A stretch of 64,000 nt of DNA, taken from positions 17,098 through 81,097 of the IMG/VR virus record IMGVR_UViG_3300008459_000021; one strand, 5' to 3'. Position numbers and translations under genes: made by a program. Below the pieces are notes generated by a model that saw only the letters and a list, made by a program, of their open reading frames with translations, was not told where the DNA came from and did no database searches. Below, one piece after another: positions 1 through 7,541 of the stretch; position 1 is the first letter of the stretch; the number at the start of each line of letters is the position of its first letter. Source of the DNA: a virus.

Positions 1-1121
1 ACGACCCAACAAAGCCAGAGTGTATCTCTAACCTACGCAAGTGTATAGGTGTAAGGCACCCAGATTGGTATCTTGTGGCGATAGACTATTCAGGTGTTGA
101 GCTACGCCTCGTCACCAACCTATCGGGTGAGCCTAAATGGATAAAGGCGTTCTTCGAGTGTTCTGAGTGTGGGGCTCAGTACCCTAGAGAAATGGACGAA
201 CAGGGCTTCCGTAAAGCACCACCTCCTACCTGCGTCTGTGGCTCGGATAAGATCGGTGATCTGCACACGGTGACCGCTGTAGCCTTCTATGGCGAGTCTG
301 CCAAGTCCAGACCAGATTGGAAAGCCCTACGCGGAAACGGAAAGGGGTGCAACTTCGCTCTATCCTATGGTGGCACGGGCAAAGCTGTTCAACGCACTAT
401 CGGTTGTACGGCTGAAGAGGGCGAGGAAAAGTACAAGCTCTTCACTAAGGCTTACGATGTACTCACCGCATGGTGGGATCACCAACATCAGTTCGGTAAG
501 AAAAATGGATATGTAAAGACCGCTATGGGGCGTGTTCAGCCCTTGCCCTCCATAAAGGATAAAGACTTCCGCAACCGCTCTAAAGACGAACGCAAGGCTG
601 TGAACGGACCCGTTCAAGGTACATCTGCGGATATAACCAAGCTCGCCATGAGCCTCATCTACAAAACCGCCAAGAAGAATGGATGGTTTGACCGCTTTAA
701 GATGATCCTTACGGTACACGACGAAATCGTCTTTGAGATACACAAGGACTTGTTAACGGAAGCTGTCCCTGTGCTTTGTGAGCTTATGACTCGCAATAAG
801 ATTATCCAACGCATGAACTGGGATGTACCCCTCACCGTTGATGTAGAGATAGGGAAAGATTGGACGGTCGAAGACAACCTACGCGATGTACTCAATGGGG
901 AAGGAAGCGAGGATCTTATCCGTATCTTCGGTGGAAAGAAGCCAGACCCCAAGCCTGCACCTCCACCTAAGCCTGTAGAGCCACCAAAGCCCACCTATGA
1001 GGTCAAAGACTTATCTGAACACACCGCCAAAATGGTGGCTGATTGGATAAAAGAGCAAGCAGGTAAGCCTTTTGTGGTTAAATATAGTGGAAGGGATATA
1101 ACCGCCCTCTTTACAGAATAA
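1..1121 (+). CDS. DNA polymerase, family A (PolA-type), 3' part; cut by window start
   Basis: The reading frame is already open at base 3, so only the C-terminal palm and fingers region is present. Visible family A motifs are motif A (AIDYSGVELRL), a motif B-like segment (KGCNFALSYGG) and motif C (LTVHDEIVFE) carrying the catalytic His-Asp. This is the replicative polymerase of many large phages. Two additions stand out. A Cys-rich insert lies between motifs A and B (CSEC, then CVC about 30 residues later), which looks like a zinc ribbon. After the polymerase fold come a Pro/Lys-rich linker and a small C-terminal module of about 45 residues. A GTG at 75 could be read as a start, but it lies inside motif A and is not the true start. 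It is followed after 38 bases by the next plus-strand gene. Confidence 0.93.
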   Translation, partial: DPTKPECISNLRKCIGVRHPDWYLVAIDYSGVELRLVTNLSGEPKWIKAFFECSECGAQYPREMDEQGFRKAPPPTCVCGSDKIGDLHTVTAVAFYGESAKSRPDWKALRGNGKGCNFALSYGGTGKAVQRTIGCTAEEGEEKYKLFTKAYDVLTAWWDHQHQFGKKNGYVKTAMGRVQPLPSIKDKDFRNRSKDERKAVNGPVQGTSADITKLAMSLIYKTAKKNGWFDRFKMILTVHDEIVFEIHKDLLTEAVPVLCELMTRNKIIQRMNWDVPLTVDVEIGKDWTVEDNLRDVLNGEGSEDLIRIFGGKKPDPKPAPPPKPVEPPKPTYEVKDLSEHTAKMVADWIKEQAGKPFVVKYSGRDITALFTE

Positions 1122-1159
1122 CACCCCCTTACACATGGGGGATTGGAGTGATACCCCCC

Positions 1160-1759
1160 ATGAAAAAAGACTTGTTCGCTCTGTGTTTCGAAGACGCTAA
1201 AAAAGCACAACCTCAGATCACCAACACACAAGTTCAAGAAATCTTCTGCAAGGTCTGCAAAAACAGAGAGTGTGGTCGAGCAGGTTGGGCATCTACAAGC
1301 TGGGAATCACGCATATCCACACAAGTAGATAGACTCATACTGAACCCCAACATTGTCCCTAATGCACAAGGTACACAGTGGGAAGGGTTATCCAATTTTG
1401 AGGGATTCGTAGAGCCAAATAGGATAGAGGTGTGGGGCTCTGAATGGAAAAGCAAAGAGGAACTCATGGGGCTGAGTGCTGATAGGATAAGTGCTGATAG
1501 CAAGCTGGTGCTTATAGACTCACCAAATCCACCTCAGTCACCACCTAAAACAGAACCAAGCCCACCCATCATTTATCCAATAGATGAAGGTAAGCCTAAG
1601 ACGACTGCACCTTCGAGTTCTAGTAAGGCTTTCAATACACCTCCACCTAAAGAAATCTACATAGGTGGAGGGGTGGGCAAATCTGTAAGTACGAGTGATC
1701 CGTGGGCATCACCTACTCCGACCCTTAAGGTCGGTGGTACATTTAAGATGGGTAAGTAA
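1160..1759 (+). CDS. Hypothetical protein with Cys cluster and Pro-rich tail
   Basis: I do not recognise this protein. It has about 199 residues from the ATG at 1160, chosen because GGAG lies 11 bases upstream; an in-frame GTG at 1148 is the alternative. The N-terminal third carries CKVCKNREC, a possible metal-binding cluster. The centre has Trp-rich segments, and the last 80 residues are Pro/Ser/Thr-rich and low in complexity, probably disordered. It lies just downstream of the polymerase on the same strand. A run of C and G tracts around 1124-1158 could fold and expose or hide the start. Confidence 0.75.
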   Translation: MKKDLFALCFEDAKKAQPQITNTQVQEIFCKVCKNRECGRAGWASTSWESRISTQVDRLILNPNIVPNAQGTQWEGLSNFEGFVEPNRIEVWGSEWKSKEELMGLSADRISADSKLVLIDSPNPPQSPPKTEPSPPIIYPIDEGKPKTTAPSSSSKAFNTPPPKEIYIGGGVGKSVSTSDPWASPTPTLKVGGTFKMGK

Positions 1760-1771
1760 AGGAGAACTAAT

Positions 1772-1987
1772 ATGATAGAACTGACAATCACTCAAAAGTT
1801 CCGAGAGGGCTACAAGGTTGTAGTACCCTCTGCGTTAAAGCCTAAACTGAAGCTACTTCCTTATGTGGAAAATTGTGTTTATGTAGACCCCTCACAGATT
1901 AAAACTGGTGACCGATTGTGTTTTGTGGACTGGGTTAACGCCAACGAAATGGATAGATTTAAATGGAAAAACTATTATGACTATTGA
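1772..1987 (+). CDS. Small hypothetical protein, 71 aa
   Basis: It starts at ATG 1772 behind a strong AAAGGAG site and follows the previous gene by 12 bases, so the two are probably co-transcribed. The protein has no recognisable motif. It is mixed in charge, with several aromatic residues at the C-terminus (FKWKNYYDY). Its stop overlaps the start of the next gene. Confidence 0.8.
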   Translation: MIELTITQKFREGYKVVVPSALKPKLKLLPYVENCVYVDPSQIKTGDRLCFVDWVNANEMDRFKWKNYYDY

Positions 1988-2318
1988 GTGGATGGTGTCC
2001 CCCATAGGGCTATTACCCCCTCCGCTCCTAAAAGGGCTCTACTCGAAGGACAAAGAAACTATCCAAAAGGCTAAGGATTGGATAAAAAGGAACGGAAGGA
2101 TTATCCTTTTTACCAAAAAGCTCATCAAGGGGGACGAGGACATCTACATGACAGACGATGGAGTTATCCTATTAAGAACCAAGAACTACTCGTCTATAGA
2201 GGAGATGAGGGTTCTTGCCTTCAAGAAAGACAGGGTGCTTTACGAACAGGTTATGGCACTAGGGGAGGATAAAAATTCTGTACTGAACTTATTAAAAAAT
2301 CATGAGCCTTTGTTCTAG
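1977..2318 (+). CDS. Hypothetical protein, about 113 aa
   Basis: The start is placed at ATG 1977, which overlaps the end of the previous gene by 11 bases and suggests translational coupling; ATG 1992 is also possible. The longer frame from 1908 lies entirely inside the upstream gene and is unlikely. The protein is Lys/Ile-rich with a hydrophobic N-terminus and no motif that I recognise. Confidence 0.65.
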   Translation: MTIEWMVSPIGLLPPPLLKGLYSKDKETIQKAKDWIKRNGRIILFTKKLIKGDEDIYMTDDGVILLRTKNYSSIEEMRVLAFKKDRVLYEQVMALGEDKNSVLNLLKNHEPLF

Positions 2319-2383
2319 CAAGTATTATAAGGGTAGCTGAGAGGTCTACCACATTCACCACAAAGACCCTCAACGGAGTCGTT

Positions 2384-2578
2384 ATGAGTGCTAATATGTC
2401 ACAGCGTATCGCTACCCTTAAGAATCTTATTGTTGAGCTTGAGGCGGACGCACAGAAGTCTGACGCAGGCAACAAGGCGGCGGGCGTTCGCGTTCGCAAG
2501 GCTCTTCTTGAGGCAGTTAATCAGATCAAGGACGCTCGCAAGGCTTCCCTCGATTCCTCCCGTACTGAGAACGAGTAA
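2384..2578 (+). CDS. Histone H1-like (Hc1-type) DNA-binding protein
   Basis: This 64-residue protein resembles the bacterial Hc1/histone H1-like family. It has an amphipathic helix (LKNLIVELEADAQK), the family-typical GNKAAGVRVRKAL segment near residues 29-41, then a second helix ending in basic residues. Family members condense or bend DNA. In a phage it could organise intracellular phage DNA, bind host DNA or enter the head. It starts at ATG 2384 behind a CGGAG site; an out-of-frame ORF at 2388 is a shadow. A strong terminator follows. Confidence 0.72.
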   Translation: MSANMSQRIATLKNLIVELEADAQKSDAGNKAAGVRVRKALLEAVNQIKDARKASLDSSRTENE

Positions 2579-2634
2579 GGCTTAAACAACCTCTCGCTTT
2601 TAGACCCCTAATAACAAAAGTCGTGCTGTCGGAC

Positions 2635-2675
2635 ACCCTAGTCCTCCGAATAGGAGACTAGGGTTTCGATTTTTA
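2635..2675 (+). terminator. Rho-independent terminator
   Basis: A 9-bp stem (ACCCTAGTC at 2635-2643, GACTAGGGT at 2656-2664) with extra inner pairs is followed by a T-rich tract (TTTCGATTTTT). It ends the leftmost plus-strand operon and abuts the stop of the convergent minus-strand deaminase gene. Confidence 0.85.
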
Positions 2676-3029
2676 TAGGCTCCCCCAACTACCATCCCAT
2701 GTCGTGTACTTCACGCGACTCAGCCCACTTCGCCTTATGTGGTTCATACAATGAACACAGGGTTGTGCCATCGTCCTTGTCCCATCCTTTAAAAACCTCA
2801 TCACCTCCAACGAGTCTCCAGGCTGGCTAAACCTCAACGCTGACATCTCAGCATGAAGCGTACACACCTCTGTACCATCTGCCGCTATACGCCTAAATCG
2901 TGGGTGTGTCTTATCCGTATTGATGCCTATATAAACTGGCTTCCCTCGTCTATAGAGAACACAAGCCACATGGTACTTTCCCCCATTAGATAGTGCTGCT
3001 ACCATCGCTTGTCTGTGTATGGTCTTCAT
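2673..3029 (-). CDS. Cytidine/deoxycytidylate deaminase family protein
   Basis: This 118-residue protein has the zinc-dependent deaminase signature. HAE at residues 59-61 carries a zinc ligand and the proton-shuttling Glu, and PCVHC at 90-94 holds the two Cys ligands. Family members hydrolyse cytidine, dCMP or related substrates, and phage versions usually make dUMP for thymidylate synthesis, which fits the ThyX and RNR genes further right. It is short for dCMP deaminase, so the exact substrate is not certain. A TGGTTATAAA box lies upstream at about 3047-3056. Confidence 0.82.
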   Translation of the reverse strand: MKTIHRQAMVAALSNGGKYHVACVLYRRGKPVYIGINTDKTHPRFRRIAADGTEVCTLHAEMSALRFSQPGDSLEVMRFLKDGTRTMAQPCVHCMNHIRRSGLSRVKYTTWDGSWGSL

Positions 3030-3085
3030 AAGCTAACCCTAACCTCTTTATAACCACCGCTTGTGTGTCTACAAGGCAGTATCTT

Positions 3086-3229
3086 ATGCTCGAAGATCTA
3101 ACCAACAGCGTACTATACAAGTACCTAGAAATCTATAAGCTGACAAAAGGAGCTTCCATGTGGGAATGCTATTACAGTGAAGAGATGGCCCTCTGCTTCT
3201 GCATATGGGTGGAAATCATACTGTCATGA
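3086..3229 (+). CDS. Possible small ORF coupled to the SLOG-like gene
   Basis: A 47-codon frame ends in a TGA that overlaps the next ATG (ATGA at 3226). A good AAAGGAG site precedes the internal ATG at 3158, which would give only 23 residues (MWECYYSEEM and on). It could be a leader peptide that couples translation to the next gene. The coding potential is weak. Confidence 0.35.
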   Translation: MLEDLTNSVLYKYLEIYKLTKGASMWECYYSEEMALCFCIWVEIILS

Positions 3230-3678
3230 AAACATACGCCTTCGTTTCCAACTTACACACCCTATTGGAAAGTAAGCTGTCCCAACGCCTAGAACGCATC
3301 GGTGCCTACTTATCCAATAAGGGGTACATCCTTTGGACACGGGGTGACTCGTCTGCCGAGCAAATAATAAACACAGCCCACGAAGATAAAGTAAACCTAC
3401 CCAAAGGTGAAAACCACTTTCCATTTAAGGACTCGGTACTCGATGTGGGGTGTAATATCTACGAGGGCATCGAGAAAATGATCGGCATTGAAATATCCAA
3501 TCGGCTACGCCATGTAGCTTTAGTCGAGGGTAGAGATTTCTTAATCTACCTCTGTGACAACGAACAAGATGAAGATATTAGGGCGTGCCTTCTAGCCGCA
3601 AAAGCATTTGGTGTTCCCACATACGACTTATCCAATCAGCAACAAGAAATAGCCAATCTGCTTAAAAGTATCCAATAA
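3226..3678 (+). CDS. SLOG/DprA-like nucleotide-binding fold protein (divergent)
   Basis: This 150-residue protein has the layout of SLOG-type Rossmann proteins of the TIGR00725/DprA kind. GYILWTRGDSSAEQI sits where family members have a GG-[AS]-x-G-A-D ligand loop. NRLRHVALVEGRDFLIYLCD is followed by an alpha-helix and GVPTYDL, like the IPVFNL strand in relatives. Such proteins bind nucleotides or nucleotide-derived ligands. The key glycine loop is altered, so ligand binding is uncertain. The start at 3226 is preferred over 3205 because of the ATGA overlap with the upstream small frame. Confidence 0.5.
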   Translation: MKTYAFVSNLHTLLESKLSQRLERIGAYLSNKGYILWTRGDSSAEQIINTAHEDKVNLPKGENHFPFKDSVLDVGCNIYEGIEKMIGIEISNRLRHVALVEGRDFLIYLCDNEQDEDIRACLLAAKAFGVPTYDLSNQQQEIANLLKSIQ

Positions 3679-3693
3679 AAGCTAAGGGGTACT

Positions 3694-3701
3694 TGGTATA
3701 T
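3694..3701 (+). promoter_or_regulatory. Extended -10 box before tRNA-Asn
   Basis: TGGTATAT lies 7 bases before the tRNA and matches the TGGTATAWT boxes seen before the other tRNA genes in this window. Confidence 0.45.
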
Positions 3702-3707
3702 AAATAA

Positions 3708-3780
3708 GCTCTCTTAGCTCAATGGTCAGAGCAATCGGCTGTTAACCGATAGGTTCTAGGTTCAAGTCCTAGAGAGAGCG
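3708..3780 (+). tRNA. tRNA-Asn (GTT)
   Basis: A complete cloverleaf: acceptor GCTCTCT/AGAGAGC, anticodon stem ATCGG/CCGAT with loop CTGTTAA, T arm CTAGG-TTCAAGT-CCTAG, and discriminator G. CCA is not encoded. It reads AAC/AAT. Confidence 0.95.
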
Positions 3781-3854
3781 TTTTGCTGTCGTAGCCCTAC
3801 TGCTGAATCTATAAACATGAGAGGGTGTTATAACAGCAGAACAAAGGGGCTAAA

Positions 3855-4190
3855 GTGATTATTTGTCGAATCACAGAGAATGAGTACCTCCAAGTCGCTT
3901 ACCTTGATGACCACGGATGCGTAAGCCCAGAGACCCTACAGGTTAAGGTTTCGCCTAGAGAACTTGCTAATATCGAAGGTTTTCTTAACAGAGGCTTAAA
4001 ACGAAGTGAAAAGTCCTTTAACAACTTCGATGTGGAAGTTATGGCAGAGGGGCAGTATTGTATCTGTTTGTACCACGCTACCCAAAGGGCTGTGATTACA
4101 ATCAGAGGAGAAACGATTCAACTACACTTCAGCCTTATCTCAGTCTTAATAGAAGAGCTTAATAAACTTATAAAAGGACATGGGGGGTGA
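3855..4190 (+). CDS. Hypothetical protein, 111 aa
   Basis: It starts at GTG 3855 behind AAAGGGGC. I do not recognise the family. It looks like a small mixed alpha/beta protein with a conserved-looking LIEELNKLIKG helix at the C-terminus. A CTGCTG/CAGCAG hairpin (about 3801-3839) precedes it, just after the tRNA-Asn gene. Confidence 0.65.
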   Translation: MIICRITENEYLQVAYLDDHGCVSPETLQVKVSPRELANIEGFLNRGLKRSEKSFNNFDVEVMAEGQYCICLYHATQRAVITIRGETIQLHFSLISVLIEELNKLIKGHGG

Positions 4191-4295
4191 TGGGTCTGAC
4201 CGAACACGAGGTACGACCAAACCCACCACCCCCCACCACAACACGCACAACCCAGGCGGGTATGCTCTGTACCCACGGGATTGTGGGTATCAGAC

Positions 4296-4368
4296 TGCGA
4301 CCAACAGGGCTTGAACCTGTGACATTCGGTGTGTAAGACCGATGCTCTACCAACTGAGCTATAGTCGC
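4296..4368 (-). tRNA. tRNA-Val (TAC)
   Basis: Acceptor GCGACTA pairs with TGGTCGC (one G-U), anticodon loop CTTACAC, T arm ACAGG-TTCAAGC-CCTGT, discriminator A. The minus-strand frames covering it are shadows. Confidence 0.95.
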
Positions 4369-4385
4369 ATAGAACCATCGATGGG

Positions 4386-4394
4386 ATTATACCA
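4386..4394 (-). promoter_or_regulatory. Extended -10 promoter for tRNA-Val
   Basis: On the minus strand TGGTATAAT lies 18 bases before the tRNA 5' end. This is a near-perfect extended -10 of sigma-70 type, with no clear -35. Confidence 0.6.
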
Positions 4395-4475
4395 TCGTTT
4401 ACACAACTTTCCTATAAAGAAAGTTATTGTCAACCTCGAAGCCACCATATAAGGTGGGCAACAGAAGGAGATAAA

Positions 4476-4634
4476 ATGACACACGAAGAACAACAACTAG
4501 CCATCTTGCTCTTTGGATTTTTCTTAGGCGGATACCACAGCGTAAAAGCTGTCGGGACGATATTCGTCATGCCCCTCCTCTCACCCATCTATATGCTTCT
4601 CTTCACAAGCATACACCTATGGATTACAAAATGA
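4476..4634 (+). CDS. Small membrane protein, 52 aa
   Basis: ATG 4476 follows a strong AGAAGGAG site. The protein has two hydrophobic stretches (LAILLFGFFLGGY and IFVMPLLSPIYMLLFTSIHLWI) separated by a short polar turn, so it probably spans the membrane twice. Its stop overlaps the next start in an ATGA. The function is unknown; pairs of tiny membrane proteins in phages include lysis and superinfection-exclusion proteins, but nothing here decides. Confidence 0.68.
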   Translation: MTHEEQQLAILLFGFFLGGYHSVKAVGTIFVMPLLSPIYMLLFTSIHLWITK

Positions 4635-4792
4635 CAGACGCACTACTTGTCGGTTGGGCTACTACCCTTGCCTTTTACCAATCCGCTCAGTACTCCGAGG
4701 GCAACCCTCGGATGGCACTAATGAACGCTCTTGTAACCGCACCCTTCTATGTCCTCATCGCCCTCGCCCTCGCAACCATTATTGGAGCTTAG
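4631..4792 (+). CDS. Small membrane protein, 53 aa
   Basis: It is coupled to the previous gene by the ATGA overlap at 4631. It has an N-terminal hydrophobic stretch (LLVGWATTLAFY) and a C-terminal transmembrane segment (ALVTAPFYVLIALALATIIGA). No family is recognised. Its last bases overlap the end of the convergent secreted-protein gene by 4 bases. Confidence 0.62.
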   Translation: MTDALLVGWATTLAFYQSAQYSEGNPRMALMNALVTAPFYVLIALALATIIGA

Positions 4793-5340
4793 AAGCCGAA
4801 GTTTGTGGTCTTACGCTTCTTCTCTGTGAGGTAGTCCGTAAGGGGCTCGCAGTTATAACCCATCACAATCGTGTAAGGGTCTTTAGCTGTCACTCGGAAG
4901 CCTGCACCATTGTCGGATGCCCAAACGAATCGGAAACCACCCTCTACAGGCTCTTTGTCGAGGGCTAGTCCGAACTTCTCGTTTGCGTTCTTAATGATAT
5001 TCAACGCTGCCTTCGCAGGTCCGCCTTGCTCGTCTTGGAAGCTGTTGCTGTAAGAAATAAGCACCTCGTGTACATACCCATCGAGGATAAGAAGGCGAAC
5101 CTCATCAAAAATCTGTTGCTGAGAGAGAGGGTATTTCATCTTAACACCCTCTGCGTCTGCGGTCACAATCAGAGATGGATTGTCTGCCCTCAACTTCTTA
5201 ACAGCATCTGCTTGCTTCATGCCAAAGGTTATCCCCTTAAAGGGGATAGAGTACTTAGAGCCTGCACAAGTAGGGACTTCAGCGTAGCTCACGCTCATGC
5301 CCAAGAATAGGATAGATAAAGATACAATAAGATTTCTCAC
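4789..5340 (-). CDS. Secreted protein with signal peptide
   Basis: The true start is GTG 5340, behind AAAGGACTTAAG. The frame runs open to 5556, but that part is the complement of tRNA-Gly and tRNA-Tyr. The 183-residue product begins with a typical signal peptide (MRNLIVSLSILFLGMSVSYA, likely cut before EVPTC). The mature part has GITFGMKQADAVKKL, a pattern common in small periplasmic proteins, and several Cys residues. It is probably exported to the periplasm or outside; its role is not known. Confidence 0.78.
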   Translation of the reverse strand: MRNLIVSLSILFLGMSVSYAEVPTCAGSKYSIPFKGITFGMKQADAVKKLRADNPSLIVTADAEGVKMKYPLSQQQIFDEVRLLILDGYVHEVLISYSNSFQDEQGGPAKAALNIIKNANEKFGLALDKEPVEGGFRFVWASDNGAGFRVTAKDPYTIVMGYNCEPLTDYLTEKKRKTTNFGF

Positions 5341-5384
5341 CTTAAGTCCTTTTGTTTCTTTCAAAGAGGTTTGTGCTTGTAGAG

Positions 5385-5456
5385 AGCGGAAAACGGGACT
5401 TGAACCCGCAACATTCAGCTTGGAAGGCTGACGCTCTACCATTGAGCTATTCCCGC
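5385..5456 (-). tRNA. tRNA-Gly (TCC)
   Basis: Acceptor GCGGGAA/TTTCCGC, anticodon stem TCAGC/GCTGA with loop CTTCCAA, T arm GCGGG-TTCAAGT-CCCGT, discriminator T. Third in a minus-strand run Arg-Tyr-Gly. Confidence 0.95.
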
Positions 5457-5471
5457 ATAAGTTAAAACGAG

Positions 5472-5554
5472 TGGGGGGAGGAGGATTTGAACCTCCGAAC
5501 TCTAACGAGGTCGGGTTTACAGCCCGATTCCTTTGACCACTCGGACATCCCCCC
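5472..5554 (-). tRNA. tRNA-Tyr (GTA)
   Basis: A class II tRNA with a long variable arm. Acceptor GGGGGGA/TCCCCCC, anticodon loop CTGTAAA, T arm GGAGG-TTCAAAT-CCTCC, discriminator A. Confidence 0.95.
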
Positions 5555-5561
5555 AAAGAGC

Positions 5562-5635
<74 letters not shown>

Positions 5636-5647
5636 GAAGTACACCCC

Positions 5648-5656
5648 TTTATACCA
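5648..5656 (-). promoter_or_regulatory. Extended -10 promoter for the Arg-Tyr-Gly tRNA operon
   Basis: TGGTATAAA on the minus strand, 13 bases before tRNA-Arg. It sits inside a small inverted repeat (CACCC...GGGTG) and has no consensus -35. Confidence 0.55.
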
Positions 5657-5682
5657 AATGAAAGGGTGTGTTAAAAAAAATC

Positions 5683-5985
5683 TTAAGGAAGCAAGCTCGA
5701 AGGGTTCGCCTTCAGCTTCGAGGACACCTTCTTCTTGGGTGCTTCCACCTCGACTGCAATAGGCTCTGCCTTAGACTTCTTGTTCTGTACAAACGAGAGC
5801 ATATCCTCAGCAATAAACAAAAGATGGTCGTAAGAGATGGGCGAATCAGTATTGGATAAACGAGCGACCTCTAGTGCGAACTGAAGCACCTCAAAACGCA
5901 AGCTCTCCTCACGGCACTTCTTTTCAAAATCAAGGTGCTTCTTCTCCAACTTAAGTTCTGTCTGCTTTGTCTCAAAATCGCTCAT
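5683..5985 (-). CDS. Coiled-coil hypothetical protein, 100 aa
   Basis: ATG 5985 follows TTAGGAGTGAG. The N-terminal half is a charged heptad-like helix rich in Lys/Glu (KQTELKLEKKHLDFEKKC) and the C-terminus is Lys/Pro-rich and probably disordered. A TGGTATTAT box lies about 40 bases upstream (6025-6033). The function is unknown. Confidence 0.72.
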   Translation of the reverse strand: MSDFETKQTELKLEKKHLDFEKKCREESLRFEVLQFALEVARLSNTDSPISYDHLLFIAEDMLSFVQNKKSKAEPIAVEVEAPKKKVSSKLKANPSSLLP

Positions 5986-6091
5986 AGCTTCTCACTCCTA
6001 AGGGTGGGGTTAAGAACACACACCATAATACCACTATTTATTTGTTTATAGACCAACCCATATTGGCTTAAACAACACAGGAGAACTAACC

Positions 6092-6964
6092 ATGATGGAT
6101 AGACAAGCACAGCTAAAGCGTATCGCAGAACTACAAGTAAAAGTCGCTCTACTTGAGCATGAAGCTGGTGTAGGTGACAGCCTCAAAACCTTCTTCGTTG
6201 ACTATATCAAAAACCCCACAATGAAACTCGTGGATCTGCCTAAGAAGCTGTGGGGTCAGCCTCTTGAGGAACTCTTCGACATCACGATTAAGCACCTCGC
6301 CCCTGAGATGACGAGGGTTATCCGAGAGGCTCAGATAGAACTCCATGTGGAAGAATGGAAAGCAGGATTTGAGGCTCGTCAACAAGAGCTGACCTTCTCA
6401 GAGGGTTATGCCGAGCTTGACCTCAAGCCCTCTAAGGGCAATGAGGATTGGAACGCTGGATATATGTACTACGAGGAGAACAGAGGCAGTACTTGGAGTC
6501 CTAGACTCCAAAAGATGGTGGTGGAGCAAGGATTACGAGAGTGGAGTGACCTTGTAGGTCAAAAGGTGGTTTCCACTAAACTAAGCGATATACTGCACAC
6601 CCTCAACCCCATTGAACTCATAAAGCAAATCGTACACGCGGTTAAGAAGTACGGAATCAAGACTGCACTACCCATCGTGATTGTGGAAGTGGTATTGCAC
6701 TCTATGCCTGTTTGGGCTTCTAAGTTTATTGGTCCCGCTAAGGCGGCGGCTCTTTCACAAATCCCCATCACCGAGCTACTCACACCTGCCTACTTAAAAT
6801 GGATAAGTGGGGCGGAGTCTTCAGAGGATGCACCAGGTTATCTTGATTGGTACGAGAAAGAGTTCGGACAGCAAAAGCTCGCTCACAAACGGGTCGCCTC
6901 AAGGTGGCAAGCTACTCATAACCGAGTTCGTCAAGCATCCAACCGAAGAAATGCCCAACGCTGA
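6092..6964 (+). CDS. Hypothetical protein, 290 aa, possible virion protein
   Basis: It starts at ATG 6092 (or the adjacent ATG 6095) behind AGGAGAACT. I do not recognise the family. A short coiled coil (RIAELQVKVALLEHEA) opens the protein, a hydrophobic helix lies near residues 195-210 (LPIVIVEVVLHSMPVWA), and the basic C-terminus contains KRVASRWQA. That tail resembles a KVAxxY-type motif found in several structural proteins of this phage (see findings). A TTTATAG box lies about 45 bases upstream. Confidence 0.72.
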   Translation: MMDRQAQLKRIAELQVKVALLEHEAGVGDSLKTFFVDYIKNPTMKLVDLPKKLWGQPLEELFDITIKHLAPEMTRVIREAQIELHVEEWKAGFEARQQELTFSEGYAELDLKPSKGNEDWNAGYMYYEENRGSTWSPRLQKMVVEQGLREWSDLVGQKVVSTKLSDILHTLNPIELIKQIVHAVKKYGIKTALPIVIVEVVLHSMPVWASKFIGPAKAAALSQIPITELLTPAYLKWISGAESSEDAPGYLDWYEKEFGQQKLAHKRVASRWQATHNRVRQASNRRNAQR

Positions 6965-7067
6965 GTAAGCATATCATAAACGCTATGAACTCATAGTCCG
7001 CACAAAAGAACCACACAAGCAAAGAAACCACCGCGTAGAACACCATAAAGTTAAAGTTTCCGTTCAT
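6912..7067 (-). CDS. Small membrane protein, 51 aa
   Basis: The start at 7067 is chosen because of the strong GGAGGTG site; a longer frame from 7094 has none. Nearly all of the protein is hydrophobic with two membrane segments (MVFYAVVSLLVWFFCA and FIAFMICLLSVGHFFGWM). It overlaps the 3' end of the convergent plus-strand gene by 53 bases. Confidence 0.6.
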   Translation of the reverse strand: MNGNFNFMVFYAVVSLLVWFFCADYEFIAFMICLLSVGHFFGWMLDELGYE

Positions 7068-7103
7068 ACTTGGACACCTCCGTTCGGTATCCATTATAAG
7101 AGC

Positions 7104-7301
7104 CTAGTCGTCTAAGTTAGTTATCTTCTCTAGGATCTTCTCAAGCGTAGAAATCTCTTCTTCAAGCAACGCAGTATAAGCCTCGTGAGTGTATCCAAAA
7201 GGGGTTTTAAAGCTCCCTTCCATATGGGACTTTAAGGTTCTTTTTTTAGTGCCAAGAGATTCACTGACAAAGTCCCAAACACGCTTGTGTATCTGATTCA
7301 T
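7104..7301 (-). CDS. Hypothetical protein, 65 aa
   Basis: ATG 7301 follows AAGGGGTACACAAAG. Frames extending to 7376 read through a hairpin and part of tRNA-Glu and are rejected. The product is a small, charged, mostly helical protein ending in LEEEISTLEKILEKITNLDD. Confidence 0.65.
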   Translation of the reverse strand: MNQIHKRVWDFVSESLGTKKRTLKSHMEGSFKTPFGYTHEAYTALLEEEISTLEKILEKITNLDD

Positions 7302-7324
7302 CTTTGTGTACCCCTTAAATGAGA

Positions 7325-7357
7325 AACCCCCACTTAGGGGTGAGCTAAGTGGGGGTT
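7325..7357 (-). terminator. Strong hairpin after tRNA-Glu
   Basis: A 13-bp perfect stem (AACCCCCACTTAG/CTAAGTGGGGGTT) with a 7-base loop lies just 3' of tRNA-Glu. It is followed by TTTCTC rather than a full T run, so it may act in 3'-end formation or as an RNA-processing barrier rather than a classic terminator. Confidence 0.55.
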
Positions 7358-7367
7358 CGGTTGAGAG

Positions 7368-7442
7368 TACTCCCAACGGGATTTGAACCCGTGTTACAGG
7401 AGTGAAAGTCCTGCGTCCTAGGCCAGACTAGACGATGGGAGC
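7368..7442 (-). tRNA. tRNA-Glu (TTC)
   Basis: Acceptor GCTCCCA pairs with TGGGAGT (terminal G-U), anticodon loop CTTTCAC between CAGGA and TCCTG, T arm ACGGG-TTCAAAT-CCCGT, discriminator A. Confidence 0.93.
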
Positions 7443-7455
7443 GTCTAACTAAACC

Positions 7456-7464
7456 CTTATACCA
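7456..7464 (-). promoter_or_regulatory. Extended -10 promoter for tRNA-Glu
   Basis: TGGTATAAG on the minus strand, 14 bases before the tRNA. A TTGTAT sequence 18 bases further upstream could serve as -35. It sits in a CCCTTAT/ATAAGGG inverted repeat, much like the tRNA-Arg promoter. Confidence 0.6.
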
Positions 7465-7541
7465 CACATAAGGGATAATATACAAGTTTTTTTCTGTTTA
7501 TAGGGAGCCTTTTACACAGATCATAAACATGGGGTTTAGTA

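Noticed and set aside
4118-4378. Minus-strand ORFs over tRNA-Val
   Set aside because: They read the complement of a well-formed tRNA cloverleaf and have no ribosome site.
5341-5556. N-terminal extension of the secreted protein gene
   Set aside because: It translates tRNA-Gly and tRNA-Tyr; a GTG with a good ribosome site and a signal peptide follows at 5340.
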